The notes under the pieces were generated by a model. It was not told the origin of the DNA, did no database searches, and saw nothing but the letters and a program-made list of their open reading frames with translations. The translations under genes and the position numbers were made by a program. Shown one piece after another: positions 53,154 through 61,564 of a stretch of 64,000 nt of DNA (position 1 is the stretch's first letter; each line of letters opens with the position of its first letter). Source of the DNA: CAZHCA01 sp964530825 (lineage in GTDB: Bacteria; Bacteroidota; Bacteroidia; Chitinophagales; Saprospiraceae); assembly GCA_964530825.1 (NCBI GenBank), contig CAZHCA010000009.1, positions 82,761-146,760 of the forward strand. The letters run 5' to 3'.

Positions 53154-54041
53154 TTAACCCTTCTTGTTCAAGAGCTCCAGGAAATACCCCAGCTTATAGA
53201 TATCGAGCCATCTCATAGCTAGCTGCCCTTCCGGCAGCTTACGTTCCAACCAGGGTAGCAGGGGTTGGATCAGACTGCACACCACGCCGGTCATGTTTCG
53301 GCGCTCCAGTTTATCGACCAACCGGGTCAGCCGGGTATCGATAAGCCGACCATGCTGCCTTAGCGCACTCAGGTTTTCCAGCGCCCGTTTGGATTTTTCC
53401 AAAAAAACCCTCCCTTCTTCTAATCCGGCATGCTCTAAGGGATTATCAAGATGCCGTACCTGGATATCGCGAGTACGCAACTCCATTCCGAAAAGCGTAT
53501 CCTCATGACCGTAGCGACGCAGGCCCTCTTCGAATAAGATGGCGAGAAAAATATCCTTGGGTACGACAAAATTATTGGGCTTAAATGCGTGGTAGGGTTG
53601 CTGCTGGCGAAGGGTAGCCGGCCGCACCTCACGCGCCCTACCATAGCGCCAATGGAAGCGATAGTTTGGCTTGGGCGGATGAGCTTGGTAGGCCGTGCCG
53701 CCGCAAAGAACTGTGCCCGGGTTCAGATTGGTGCAGTAATTAGTCAAAAAATCTGCACGGGTGACCCGGTGATCGCAATCGATAAATAGCAGGTAGGGAA
53801 AACGCGCACCTTCGGCCAGGCGGTTGCGGATAGCCGAACGGCCCACATTGGCCGACAGGATACGGTAACGCACATGGGGTAAGGCCTGCACCTGAGCATT
53901 TTGAGCAGCGTAAGGTTCACCAGAGGCATCATCGAGGACGTAGATTTCGAAAGGTATGCCACAGGCTATGCCCTGAGAATGCAGGTCGGCAATCAAGGGC
54001 CGGACATCAACGCGATAGACAGGAATCAGGATGGAAAGCAT
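53154..54041 (-). CDS. Family 2 glycosyltransferase
   Basis: A 295-residue GT-A enzyme: MLSILIPVYRVDVRPLI, FEIYVLDDASGEP, VGRSAIRNRLAEGA and the metal-binding FIDCDHRV, then GHEDTLFGMEL with the catalytic-base ED pair. No membrane helix is evident. It probably adds a sugar to a cell-surface glycan. It is the first gene of a minus-strand trio with the CRTAC1 and gltB-like genes, and divergent from the gene at 54158. Confidence 0.88.
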   Translation of the reverse strand: MLSILIPVYRVDVRPLIADLHSQGIACGIPFEIYVLDDASGEPYAAQNAQVQALPHVRYRILSANVGRSAIRNRLAEGARFPYLLFIDCDHRVTRADFLTNYCTNLNPGTVLCGGTAYQAHPPKPNYRFHWRYGRAREVRPATLRQQQPYHAFKPNNFVVPKDIFLAILFEEGLRRYGHEDTLFGMELRTRDIQVRHLDNPLEHAGLEEGRVFLEKSKRALENLSALRQHGRLIDTRLTRLVDKLERRNMTGVVCSLIQPLLPWLERKLPEGQLAMRWLDIYKLGYFLELLNKKG

Positions 54042-54157
54042 ACGATTTTAAAGAAATCAACGGTTGTACATCCATTTTTTGGTATTCTTATCCGCTGAAA
54101 TGTTACAATAGTGATAATTTTAGAAGCTATTGGAAGTTCTTCATCTACCGTTTACTT

Positions 54158-55597
54158 ATGGCGCAACAAAATAAGCTTTGGCGCCTGCTATCTACCTTCG
54201 ACCAGCAAGATTGGAAAGATTGTGGAAACTTTTTGCAGTCGCCCCATTTAAATACTTCGAAAAACGCAAAGTTATTATTTATAACACTCCGGGATCAGGG
54301 AATTGAACTGCTGGAGCCTAGGCGGCAGGGTGAACTGATAAAAATATTCGCAGAGGATGGCAGCCCCCGTAGGTCTACTTGGCTCAGGAATATCAAGTCG
54401 CAGCTTACCAAAAAGGTAGAAACCTATCTGGCTTGGCAACAGCTGGAAATAAAGGAACACTTGAAGCATCAGCTTTTCAAGGACGCCTTGATGAAACGCG
54501 AATTATGGCCAGAATGGCGAATGGCTGTTAAAAACGAACTTCGATCCTCACCCTCTTCCAATGATTTGCTCCAACGGTTTCGGCGCCTGACCGACGCCTT
54601 TAACTACTATAATCACACCCCACCTGAAGAACGTAAGGAACGCCACGGACGGCAGCTGGAGCAAACCCTGGTGCAATTTACTGAGCTGTACCAGGAGTTT
54701 TCCATCCAGATAGCTGCTATCCTAATGAGTCGCACGCATTTTCACCAAGAGGACTATCGGGCTACCTTGCAAGCCTGGCAACAGCGAACCATCAGTTCTG
54801 ACCTGGTGAATACACTGCAACGGCTAAAAAAATATTCCCCCGAAACCATAACGCCCGAAACTTTAGATACACTTACCCATGCTTTTTTTTCTATCGCTCA
54901 CGAGGTGAGTGACTTTTCCAGAAACCTGCTTTTCACCGAGCTATATAATCTAGCAACGCCGAAGGCCAATCAAGGCGAGGTTGCTTTTCAGCAGCGACTG
55001 CTTCGCATTTTCAAAATGGGCGAAGCTGCCGATTGTTTTTACGTTGACGGCCAGATGCGATCCTCTATTTTTCTCAACGGCGTCATGGCGTTTTTATTCA
55101 ACGAAGCGTTTGAAGACTTAAATCGATTCCGGTATCGTCACCTCCCCAAAGTCGAGTCTCATTTGCAGGAAGATCTAAACCTTTTACTCAATATCTATAT
55201 TCCATTTTTCCGAAAGGATTACGAAGAAGCCCACCGGCAATTAACCGAAGCCCCGAATTTAAAAGCTACTTTTTATCGCCTGAGGGTTAACTGGATGGAG
55301 GTAAGGATTCTACTGGCTATCTACTGCCTGGGTGACCTCACTCTAGAGCAGACACTACGTCAGCGACTGGACAGCTTTCAGCACTTCGTAAAACAAAGTG
55401 GTCCGCAGCATTCCAAAGCATCCTACCTGGGGGCGGTCAAACTGATGCGGAAATTGATCCGCCTGAAAAGCAGAGATCTTCAGGATTCGAAACAGTGGAA
55501 AGCCCTAGAAGCCGAGTTTACCCAATCCGTCATTCCTTCTAAAAATTGGTTTTTGATGTTCTTAAGCGAATACATGTCCGAAGCGGAAAATAATTAG
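54158..55597 (+). CDS. Helical repeat protein of unknown function, architecture like 40761-42335
   Basis: A 479-residue cytoplasmic, almost all-helical protein. N-terminus LWRLLSTFDQQDWKDCGNFLQSPHLN, then RSTWLRNIKSQLTKKVETYLAW, followed by repeated helices. I do not recognise the family. The order (short helix with a Phe/Cys-type end, a basic KSQLTKK helix, then a solenoid) parallels the 524-residue protein at 40761-42335, though the sequences are not obviously alike by eye. A TAATTTTA box at 54115-54122 may be its -7 element. Base composition is AT-richer than the genes to its left. Confidence 0.75.
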   Translation: MAQQNKLWRLLSTFDQQDWKDCGNFLQSPHLNTSKNAKLLFITLRDQGIELLEPRRQGELIKIFAEDGSPRRSTWLRNIKSQLTKKVETYLAWQQLEIKEHLKHQLFKDALMKRELWPEWRMAVKNELRSSPSSNDLLQRFRRLTDAFNYYNHTPPEERKERHGRQLEQTLVQFTELYQEFSIQIAAILMSRTHFHQEDYRATLQAWQQRTISSDLVNTLQRLKKYSPETITPETLDTLTHAFFSIAHEVSDFSRNLLFTELYNLATPKANQGEVAFQQRLLRIFKMGEAADCFYVDGQMRSSIFLNGVMAFLFNEAFEDLNRFRYRHLPKVESHLQEDLNLLLNIYIPFFRKDYEEAHRQLTEAPNLKATFYRLRVNWMEVRILLAIYCLGDLTLEQTLRQRLDSFQHFVKQSGPQHSKASYLGAVKLMRKLIRLKSRDLQDSKQWKALEAEFTQSVIPSKNWFLMFLSEYMSEAENN

Positions 55598-56278
55598 GTC
55601 GAGACGTTATGTGTAACATCACCATCATTTCAAAGCTAGGTGAAGAGAAGGCATTTCCGAATAGTAATTTTTAATCCGATCACCAACGATTTTTATCAAT
55701 CTGCTGATTAATAATGTCTTATACGTCCAAAGATCAGGCAAGAGTACCCGGACGGACTTTGCTGGCAGCAACAACCAAAGCCGGGGGCTCCCTATCGAAT
55801 TCAAAAGAGGGGCCAGTTACGACCGCCCAGAACCTGATGAGCAATAAACCATTCGATATTTAACAGCTAAAAGGACATGCTTCCAATGCGCATATATGAT
55901 CCCCGATGCCAATAAAGAAGCATCGCATACGGTCGGCAACCAAAAATTTAAGGGTTAAAGGAAGTAGACATTTACCTCTTCGGTGGTACGAAGCAAGATG
56001 TTCATGTCTCATTTTCAAGTCTTTTGCCTTACCGCATTATCCGGTATCGCAAAGCGATCGAGCATTTGTTCTTCCGGAAAAAATGGCTGCCTAAAATGGC
56101 TTGAGTAAATTGTTATGTACCGTTGGTATGCCCGGCACAGACTTAGTCAAGAGAACCGTGAAATATGTGAAGAAGTCTATTTAATTCTGGCATTGGTGCT
56201 ACCTTTCTAGCCTAAATTGTGAAGGCACCCCACCTACAGGGCGCCTCCATAAATAAATAGGTAAGAATCGCGTGGTCA
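55598..56278. other. Gene-poor stretch without a convincing gene
   Basis: 680 bp with only short frames: a 49-codon ATG frame at 55714-55863, a start-less frame of about 50 codons ending near 56100, and a 31-codon ATG frame near 56114-56209. None has a recognisable motif. The protein-like composition of the second suggests eroded coding sequence. Lower GC than the flanks. Confidence 0.4.
56221..56248 (-). terminator. Hairpin downstream of the 57-residue lipoprotein
   Basis: Arms 56221-56230 and 56239-56248 form a 10-bp stem with two wobbles, 31 bp beyond the lipoprotein stop on the minus strand. Only ACAATTT follows, so it is a weak terminator. Confidence 0.4.
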
Positions 56279-56452
56279 TTAGGGCGACACGATGTCATCT
56301 TCGACAATAGAAGCGCATTCCTCGCACATCTTGGTTTGCGGTTCTACGGTCAATTCGTCGTCCAGGGTTGTGGGATCACAAGACCAAAGGGTCATGCCGA
56401 CCACCAAGGCCAATACAGAGGCCCAAACCGGGTTCTTAGTTTTGCTAGTCAT
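56279..56452 (-). CDS. 57-residue lipoprotein with CxxC motif
   Basis: A short gene with ATG at 56452 and TAA at 56279. The product has a basic N-terminus, a hydrophobic run (about 9-22), lipobox LWSC with Cys25, and a 32-residue mature part that is acidic (DDELTVEP, EDDIVSP) and holds Cys43 and Cys46 in MCEECAS. The signal looks fully functional, which is hard to get by chance. The CEEC pair could form a disulfide or bind metal or haem; nothing identifies the function. It lies alone in a gene-poor stretch. Confidence 0.7.
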   Translation of the reverse strand: MTSKTKNPVWASVLALVVGMTLWSCDPTTLDDELTVEPQTKMCEECASIVEDDIVSP

Positions 56453-56910
56453 GATTTAGATAGTTATGGTTTAGTTGAAAAAATACAGCCCGATAGCCCC
56501 CGAATGACTGCTCGGTGCGGCGGTAGCGCCAAAAACTAGACCAAGAAGCGGATAATGGTGACTTCGTCCTAGCTGGAAAAATTGCTTATCATTAGAGAGC
56601 AGTACTCAATAGCGCCAGCAGTGCCTCCATAGTTGCTATGCCTCAATGGTTCGCATTCTTTGATATTCAATTAGAGGGAGAGGAGCTTTGTGAACAAGAA
56701 AGCGGCATAAAGTTGCAACGTCTTGGAATGATTCAGGCAAGCAGCTTTTCTTCAAAAAAGTGTTCACACCGGATAATGCTGACGCATTAGGGGATAAGGC
56801 AGTTACATCATGGGGTATCCTTCCTAAAAATATTAAAAAACAACTCAAGCGATCGGGGCGAATTGCTTAATTTTAAAAATCGTACCTAGCAACCAAAATC
56901 CTCATCGCCT
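56453..56910. other. Gap with eroded-looking reading frames
   Basis: 458 bp. Two overlapping plus-strand frames, 56638-56790 (50 codons from ATG) and 56694-56870 (58 codons, no start), look protein-like and would join by a frameshift near 56740. No family is recognised. No clear promoter for the downstream sigma gene is visible. Confidence 0.4.
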
Positions 56911-57819
56911 TTGAACCCAGATGATCAGCACATTATTGACCTGATGCAAGCATTCATGGATGGTAAAGCAACCTTAAAAGAGGTTCGGTTTGCCTTCCTC
57001 GAAACATATGACACCGCCTGGTATAAAGAAAAATTGCAAGGGACGGTACAGGAATATTACCGTAATATGGACTATCTGCAATCGCTGAAGCGGTTATTCA
57101 AACAATGGGTGAAAACTGAACGTGAGCAATTACAGCAACAAGGGCCAGAGGGTACTGCTGCAATTGACACCTTTTTATTAACCCAAGGTCCGGACGACCT
57201 GGCAGCTTACGACCAATCCGGTGAAGAACTCCCGGAACAGTGGTCGATTATCCAAGCCTTTAATGATCCGGAGCGTAATGATGCTTCGTTTAGGACATTT
57301 TATCAGAAGAGTGCAGCGGCATGCCGAAGAACGATCTATCGGCGCTACCACCCAAATAACTACCATGAAGAGTTAGTCCAAGATGCCATTCAAGAGAGTT
57401 TTTGCGTCTTGGCAGAAGACTATCTGAATACTGGAATCATTTTTGCTTTGAAAGCACCACGGCGCATTCTTGGTTTAAAAAAAGGGGTTTCGTTAACGCA
57501 TTTTCTTTGCAGCATTGCCCAGAAAATTTACAGCAAGCTATTGACATTTAAGAACATTAATCCGCCGGGTGATGATCTGCAAGTTCTCCCGGCAACGACC
57601 AGGGATGAACCTTCTGCATTTGTACGTTGTGTCAAACAAACATTGAGAGGTATGAAGCCGGAGCACCAACAGCTTTTTTGGACCATAACCCAAAACCAAA
57701 GTATGACTTACGAGGAATACCTATTAATATACAATCATTTCTCAAGCGCTGGATCTGCCCGAACAACTATGAAACGCATCAGAAAACGGATAAAAGCAAC
57801 CTGTTCACCACTTTTGTAA
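56911..57819 (+). CDS. Divergent ECF-like sigma factor with long N-terminal extension
   Basis: A 302-residue frame starting at TTG 56911; the first ATG is at 56944 (291 residues). Residues 1-125 are an extension I do not recognise, helical and charged (VQEYYRNMDYLQSLKRLFKQW). Residues 125-205 resemble sigma region 2 (FRTFYQKSAAACRRTIYRRY, EELVQDAIQESFCVLAEDYL, LTHFLCSIAQKIYSKLL), and 240-300 resemble region 4 (RGMKPEHQQLFWTI, YEEYLLIYNHFSSAGSARTTM, RIRKRIK). The next gene begins 12 bp downstream and encodes a membrane-anchored anti-sigma candidate. Moderately confident in a sigma-factor role. Confidence 0.7.
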   Translation: MNPDDQHIIDLMQAFMDGKATLKEVRFAFLETYDTAWYKEKLQGTVQEYYRNMDYLQSLKRLFKQWVKTEREQLQQQGPEGTAAIDTFLLTQGPDDLAAYDQSGEELPEQWSIIQAFNDPERNDASFRTFYQKSAAACRRTIYRRYHPNNYHEELVQDAIQESFCVLAEDYLNTGIIFALKAPRRILGLKKGVSLTHFLCSIAQKIYSKLLTFKNINPPGDDLQVLPATTRDEPSAFVRCVKQTLRGMKPEHQQLFWTITQNQSMTYEEYLLIYNHFSSAGSARTTMKRIRKRIKATCSPLL

Positions 57820-57831
57820 AGCAAATCGAGA

Positions 57832-58602
57832 ATGCCCAACACTCCATTACATAAGGAAGAATTGATCGACCGGCTCTTTGCCGGAGAACTTTCGCCAACA
57901 GAAGAAATAGAATTAAAAAAAAGAATAGCCCGTGATCCGGAACTGCAGGAGGAACTCCGCTTTCACCAGGAGCTCGACCGCATGGCCAGGCAGCGGCGTA
58001 GGGAAACGCCCCTGTGGAAAACATTAGAGGATTTGGCCAATGCCCAGCCAACGCCAGCCGAGAAACCGACCATCCTGATCCTCTACCGGAAGCTTTGGTT
58101 ACCTATTGCGGCAGCCATACTTTTGGCTGTGGCCATACTAATCGGATTGTATTTCTACAACCCCACTCCCGACCCGCTGCCTATCGCTGAACTAGCTTTC
58201 GCCCCTAAGCTCAGCCAAACTATGGGATCTAAAGATCCCAACCAATTTAACAAAGCGCTTGAGGCCTGCGCTGATCAGTTTTCTAATGAGCAATACACCC
58301 AAACGATCCAATGCTTAACCCTGTTAGAACAGCAAAATGTCCAACCGTTAGACGTACAGGCCTTCCTCAGCGCCGCCTATCTCTTCGACGGCGAGTATGC
58401 CGAAGCCGCTACCCGTTACGAAAACCTACTCCGCCAATTGCCTTCCCGCGAACAGCGCAAGCGCAATGAATACACCTTTAATTATTATTTGGCGCTGCGC
58501 GAGGTCGACCCGGAAAGAGCAGCGGCCGTGCGGGCGCAACTGGAAGCAGCCCTACCCCAGGGCAATAGTGTGCGCCAACGGTTGGAGCAACTACCGCAAT
58601 AG
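57832..58602 (+). CDS. Putative membrane anti-sigma factor with periplasmic TPR-like domain
   Basis: A 256-residue protein. The cytoplasmic part (1-84) resembles zinc-free anti-sigma domains: ELIDRLFAGELSPTEEIELKKRIARDPELQEEL. A membrane helix lies at about 90-108 (LPIAAAILLAVAILIGLYF). The periplasmic part has TPR-type helices (NQFNKALEACADQFSNEQYTQ, YAEAATRYENLLRQLPS). It starts 12 bp after the sigma gene, so the pair likely forms a sigma/anti-sigma module. It is convergent with the CHAT gene, with only 22 bp between stops. Confidence 0.78.
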   Translation: MPNTPLHKEELIDRLFAGELSPTEEIELKKRIARDPELQEELRFHQELDRMARQRRRETPLWKTLEDLANAQPTPAEKPTILILYRKLWLPIAAAILLAVAILIGLYFYNPTPDPLPIAELAFAPKLSQTMGSKDPNQFNKALEACADQFSNEQYTQTIQCLTLLEQQNVQPLDVQAFLSAAYLFDGEYAEAATRYENLLRQLPSREQRKRNEYTFNYYLALREVDPERAAAVRAQLEAALPQGNSVRQRLEQLPQ

Positions 58603-58624
58603 CCACAAGCAAGGACCGGATCCT

Positions 58625-61564
58625 TCAATTCCAGCGGCGCTCGACCATCAAAAACAAAGCAAATAAAGCCATGGCGACCATTGCCCAGGGTCTGGAATCC
58701 AAAGGCGGCACGCCCGTATCGCCAATACTGATCAGCCCCGCCCACTCGTAGGGAGCTGCTCCGTCCAGTATGAGCTGCTGCTTGGCAGCCTGCAAAGCTT
58801 CATCGCGGGCGACTCCATTACTATCCAAAGCCGCAAAATATGACCTTAACACCTCTTGGGTCGCCCTGGCATCCACGCTGTATAAGGTGGGCATGATGTG
58901 TCGCACGCCGGCCTGGGCAAAGTAGCGCGTGAGGCTCATGATCCCCTCCCCTTCTCGTAAGGGACCGAAATTAGTCTGGCAAGCCGCTAGGATAGCCGAA
59001 TGCACACGCAGTCGACGCCCCAACAGATCACTACCGGTAATTCGGGCACAGGAATCGACCGATTTATCGTCGCGCAATAGGATGAAAGAAGCCTGGGGCT
59101 GGTTGTCATTGGCTAAGCCGTGAGCGTAAAAAAGCAGGTGGTCGAAGAAGGCGCTGCGCTTCGTGAGCGACCAAAACTGCTCTTCGGTAGCCTTGCTCCC
59201 GGCATAGGCGAAGCGTTTGCCATTTGATGCGTATTGTTCAAATACCTGATTCCACATTTCTTCCGGACGGTCTAACCGGTCAAACACCTCTTCCCCTAAT
59301 CGCATACGCGGCAATTCCGGTGCCAACCCCATGACACGACGACCGATATAGGCATGGGGTTGGCGCATCTCCTGCAGCAGCGTTGCCGAATAGCAATAGT
59401 TGACGGGATATTGCTGGATTAAATAATTCATAGTTGCCCAATCGGTCTTCCCCACGGGAGACTCCAGTGGTAAGATTTCGAACGGCAGGTAGTTAAGTGG
59501 CCCGTCGGGCAAAATAAGTAAGCCGCCACCTACGCTAATTTGGCCCATAACAGGTTGAAGCAGCTGCTTGTACAGTTCGTAAGCTGGTTTGAGTGTTGAG
59601 AATCCGGCGTCGGGTTGGAGCGTTTGCTGGGTGATGGTCTTGACCGAGGCTTCCAGTTCGCGTTTGCCGATCTCTAGCCGGTGGACGGTTAGTTCGCCCG
59701 CTTGGGGCAGGGCGAAAAGGAAAGTAGCCTCCTCGCCTGTAAAATAGCTGAGTAGCATCTGCTGCCGGCGCAGCAACCGGCGAGAGCGCTCTACGTCCAG
59801 CACTTCCAGATCAAAGGCTTCCGCCTGGTCGACCACCTGACGCCGCAGTCTATAGAGTTTTTCCCTAATCTTCTGCAAGCTATCCAGGAGTTGCCGCCGC
59901 AGCTCAGGCTCTTCGGTAACCGCTAAGTCCATTTCCAGCTCGGCTTTACGGCGGTCGAGGTCAGCGTCTTTTTCTAGCAACGCGGGTGCCTGCTCGGCCA
60001 GTTCCTGTTGATATGCCAGGGTTTCGAAAAGCGTAAATGCCTTACTCCGCTCAGCGTAAATAAAGGCTGCCGCGTAGTTTTCTTGTTCGTAGTGAAAACG
60101 GATGGCGCTTTCGAACAGTTGGCGCGCCAATTTACTCCACTGAATTTTCTCTATCGGCGAAGGCCGATCGAGTCGTTGGTAGAGGAGGTAATCGTAAGCT
60201 GCCGCATAGGTGGCAGCGGCGGCAGCGCAACGGCCCAAGCCATCCAGGGCCTCGGCCTTGGCGATGAGCACGGGTAGAAAGTCGAGCGGGTTGAGAACGG
60301 TCAATTCGTCGTTGATACGAGGATTACCGTAGGCATCGAAAGTAAAAGTATCGTTGAGGACAAATAGTTGGAGAGCCTGGTTTTGGCGAAGAAGTGCCAA
60401 ATTGTATTTCCTTTCGAGTTGATAGCATTCGCCATCGTTGTGTAAGACTTTTGCCAGCTTATCGGAAAGAACTCGATTCACTCCTTGTTTTTCCAATTTA
60501 TTAATTTGCCGAACATATAGGTTATGGCAAGCATTGTACTCTCCAAATCTCATTGCTAAAACCCCCACGTTGATCCCTGCTACGTGATCTTCGTAAATTT
60601 TCGGGTTCTCGTTGAGCAATTGCATTAAATCACCAATGGTTACTTCGGCTTTCGAGAAGGTTTCCGGATCGTAAAGGATAGCCTCGTATTGCTTTTCATC
60701 CATCTCCTCATAACCAATTTTCAGAGAAGTATGCAATGCTTTCAAAGCCTCTGGATCCTGTTTCTGATAAATGTGGCTAACCGCTCGCTGATTATGGCTA
60801 TTGTACACTGTAAGAAGCAAATCATTAAAAATCTTTTCTTTAAGGGCAGGCTTTAAAGCCGCGGCTCTTACCTGCTCAAAGCTTTTTCCCAGCATTTCAT
60901 CTGCGTACTCGAAATCGAAATGGTTAACACCAACAACCGCAGCAGATTCATAAGAAAGAAGTATGTTTTTAATGGCATTGCTTCCCGGAAAACCATCTTT
61001 TCTCGCAAGCGTATATTGGTTTATCGACCTGTTGAGATTTTCCTTTGCTGCCTCTAAGTTGCCTAACTTGCCCTCCGTTTTGCCCAAGCAATAATACAAA
61101 CGACCAATACGCTCTTTCGGAAACTCAATCAAACCTTGGTTATGATAAACAAAATTCAGTCCGTATTGAGCCATTCTTTTCGCATCGGTAAATTTTTTCT
61201 GACCGTAATTGCATTCTCCTAATAAAAAGTACAAGCGAAGAATTTGGGTAAGATTAGTGGAATCTATATGACCAGACCTATGTACCCGCAGCCTCATTGT
61301 CAGCGCCTGGTGGAATAGTTGAGCTGCTTGCTCATAATCCCCATCCTTGTAGTGGGGATCATAACCCTTCCGGGTCATTTCATTAGACTTAACCAGCAAA
61401 CGCTGAAAAGCAGTTTTGGGCTCGATACTTACGACCTCCATTATCCTTCCTACAGGCTGACTGAATGCCAAAACGCATGCAATTAGGGTGATCGCAGGAA
61501 TCAATACTAATGGCTTGTTCAAAGCTTTATTGCCTTTTAATATTAAAGGTTTGTTCATTGCCAT
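58625..61564 (-). CDS. TPR-CHAT (caspase-like) protease, membrane-anchored
   Basis: A 979-residue protein: an N-terminal membrane helix at about 20-38 (VLIPAITLIACVLAF), TPR-like helical repeats at about 50-500 (YGQKKFTDAKRMAQYGLNF, AAAATYAAAYDYLL), a coiled-coil region near 530-590, then the CHAT domain. Predicted catalytic dyad: His815 in YAHGLAND and Cys862 in LAACQTNFG. A second membrane helix lies at the C-terminus (MVAMALFALFLMVERRWN). Basic residues after it suggest both ends are cytoplasmic and the body periplasmic, an inference. CHAT proteases act in some bacterial defence and cell-death systems. It starts inside the preceding subtilisin gene (38-bp overlap). ATG 61558 is an alternative start. 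Confidence 0.9.
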   Translation of the reverse strand: MAMNKPLILKGNKALNKPLVLIPAITLIACVLAFSQPVGRIMEVVSIEPKTAFQRLLVKSNEMTRKGYDPHYKDGDYEQAAQLFHQALTMRLRVHRSGHIDSTNLTQILRLYFLLGECNYGQKKFTDAKRMAQYGLNFVYHNQGLIEFPKERIGRLYYCLGKTEGKLGNLEAAKENLNRSINQYTLARKDGFPGSNAIKNILLSYESAAVVGVNHFDFEYADEMLGKSFEQVRAAALKPALKEKIFNDLLLTVYNSHNQRAVSHIYQKQDPEALKALHTSLKIGYEEMDEKQYEAILYDPETFSKAEVTIGDLMQLLNENPKIYEDHVAGINVGVLAMRFGEYNACHNLYVRQINKLEKQGVNRVLSDKLAKVLHNDGECYQLERKYNLALLRQNQALQLFVLNDTFTFDAYGNPRINDELTVLNPLDFLPVLIAKAEALDGLGRCAAAAATYAAAYDYLLYQRLDRPSPIEKIQWSKLARQLFESAIRFHYEQENYAAAFIYAERSKAFTLFETLAYQQELAEQAPALLEKDADLDRRKAELEMDLAVTEEPELRRQLLDSLQKIREKLYRLRRQVVDQAEAFDLEVLDVERSRRLLRRQQMLLSYFTGEEATFLFALPQAGELTVHRLEIGKRELEASVKTITQQTLQPDAGFSTLKPAYELYKQLLQPVMGQISVGGGLLILPDGPLNYLPFEILPLESPVGKTDWATMNYLIQQYPVNYCYSATLLQEMRQPHAYIGRRVMGLAPELPRMRLGEEVFDRLDRPEEMWNQVFEQYASNGKRFAYAGSKATEEQFWSLTKRSAFFDHLLFYAHGLANDNQPQASFILLRDDKSVDSCARITGSDLLGRRLRVHSAILAACQTNFGPLREGEGIMSLTRYFAQAGVRHIMPTLYSVDARATQEVLRSYFAALDSNGVARDEALQAAKQQLILDGAAPYEWAGLISIGDTGVPPLDSRPWAMVAMALFALFLMVERRWN

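Noticed and set aside
55906..56094. 62-codon plus-strand frame
   Set aside because: Composition looks random and no signal or motif is present; another frame of the same stretch looks more protein-like but has no start.
56336..56539. 67-codon plus-strand frame
   Set aside because: Antisense to the 57-residue lipoprotein, which has a convincing signal sequence.
56636..56848. 70-codon minus-strand frame
   Set aside because: No motif; the plus strand there looks more like decayed coding sequence.
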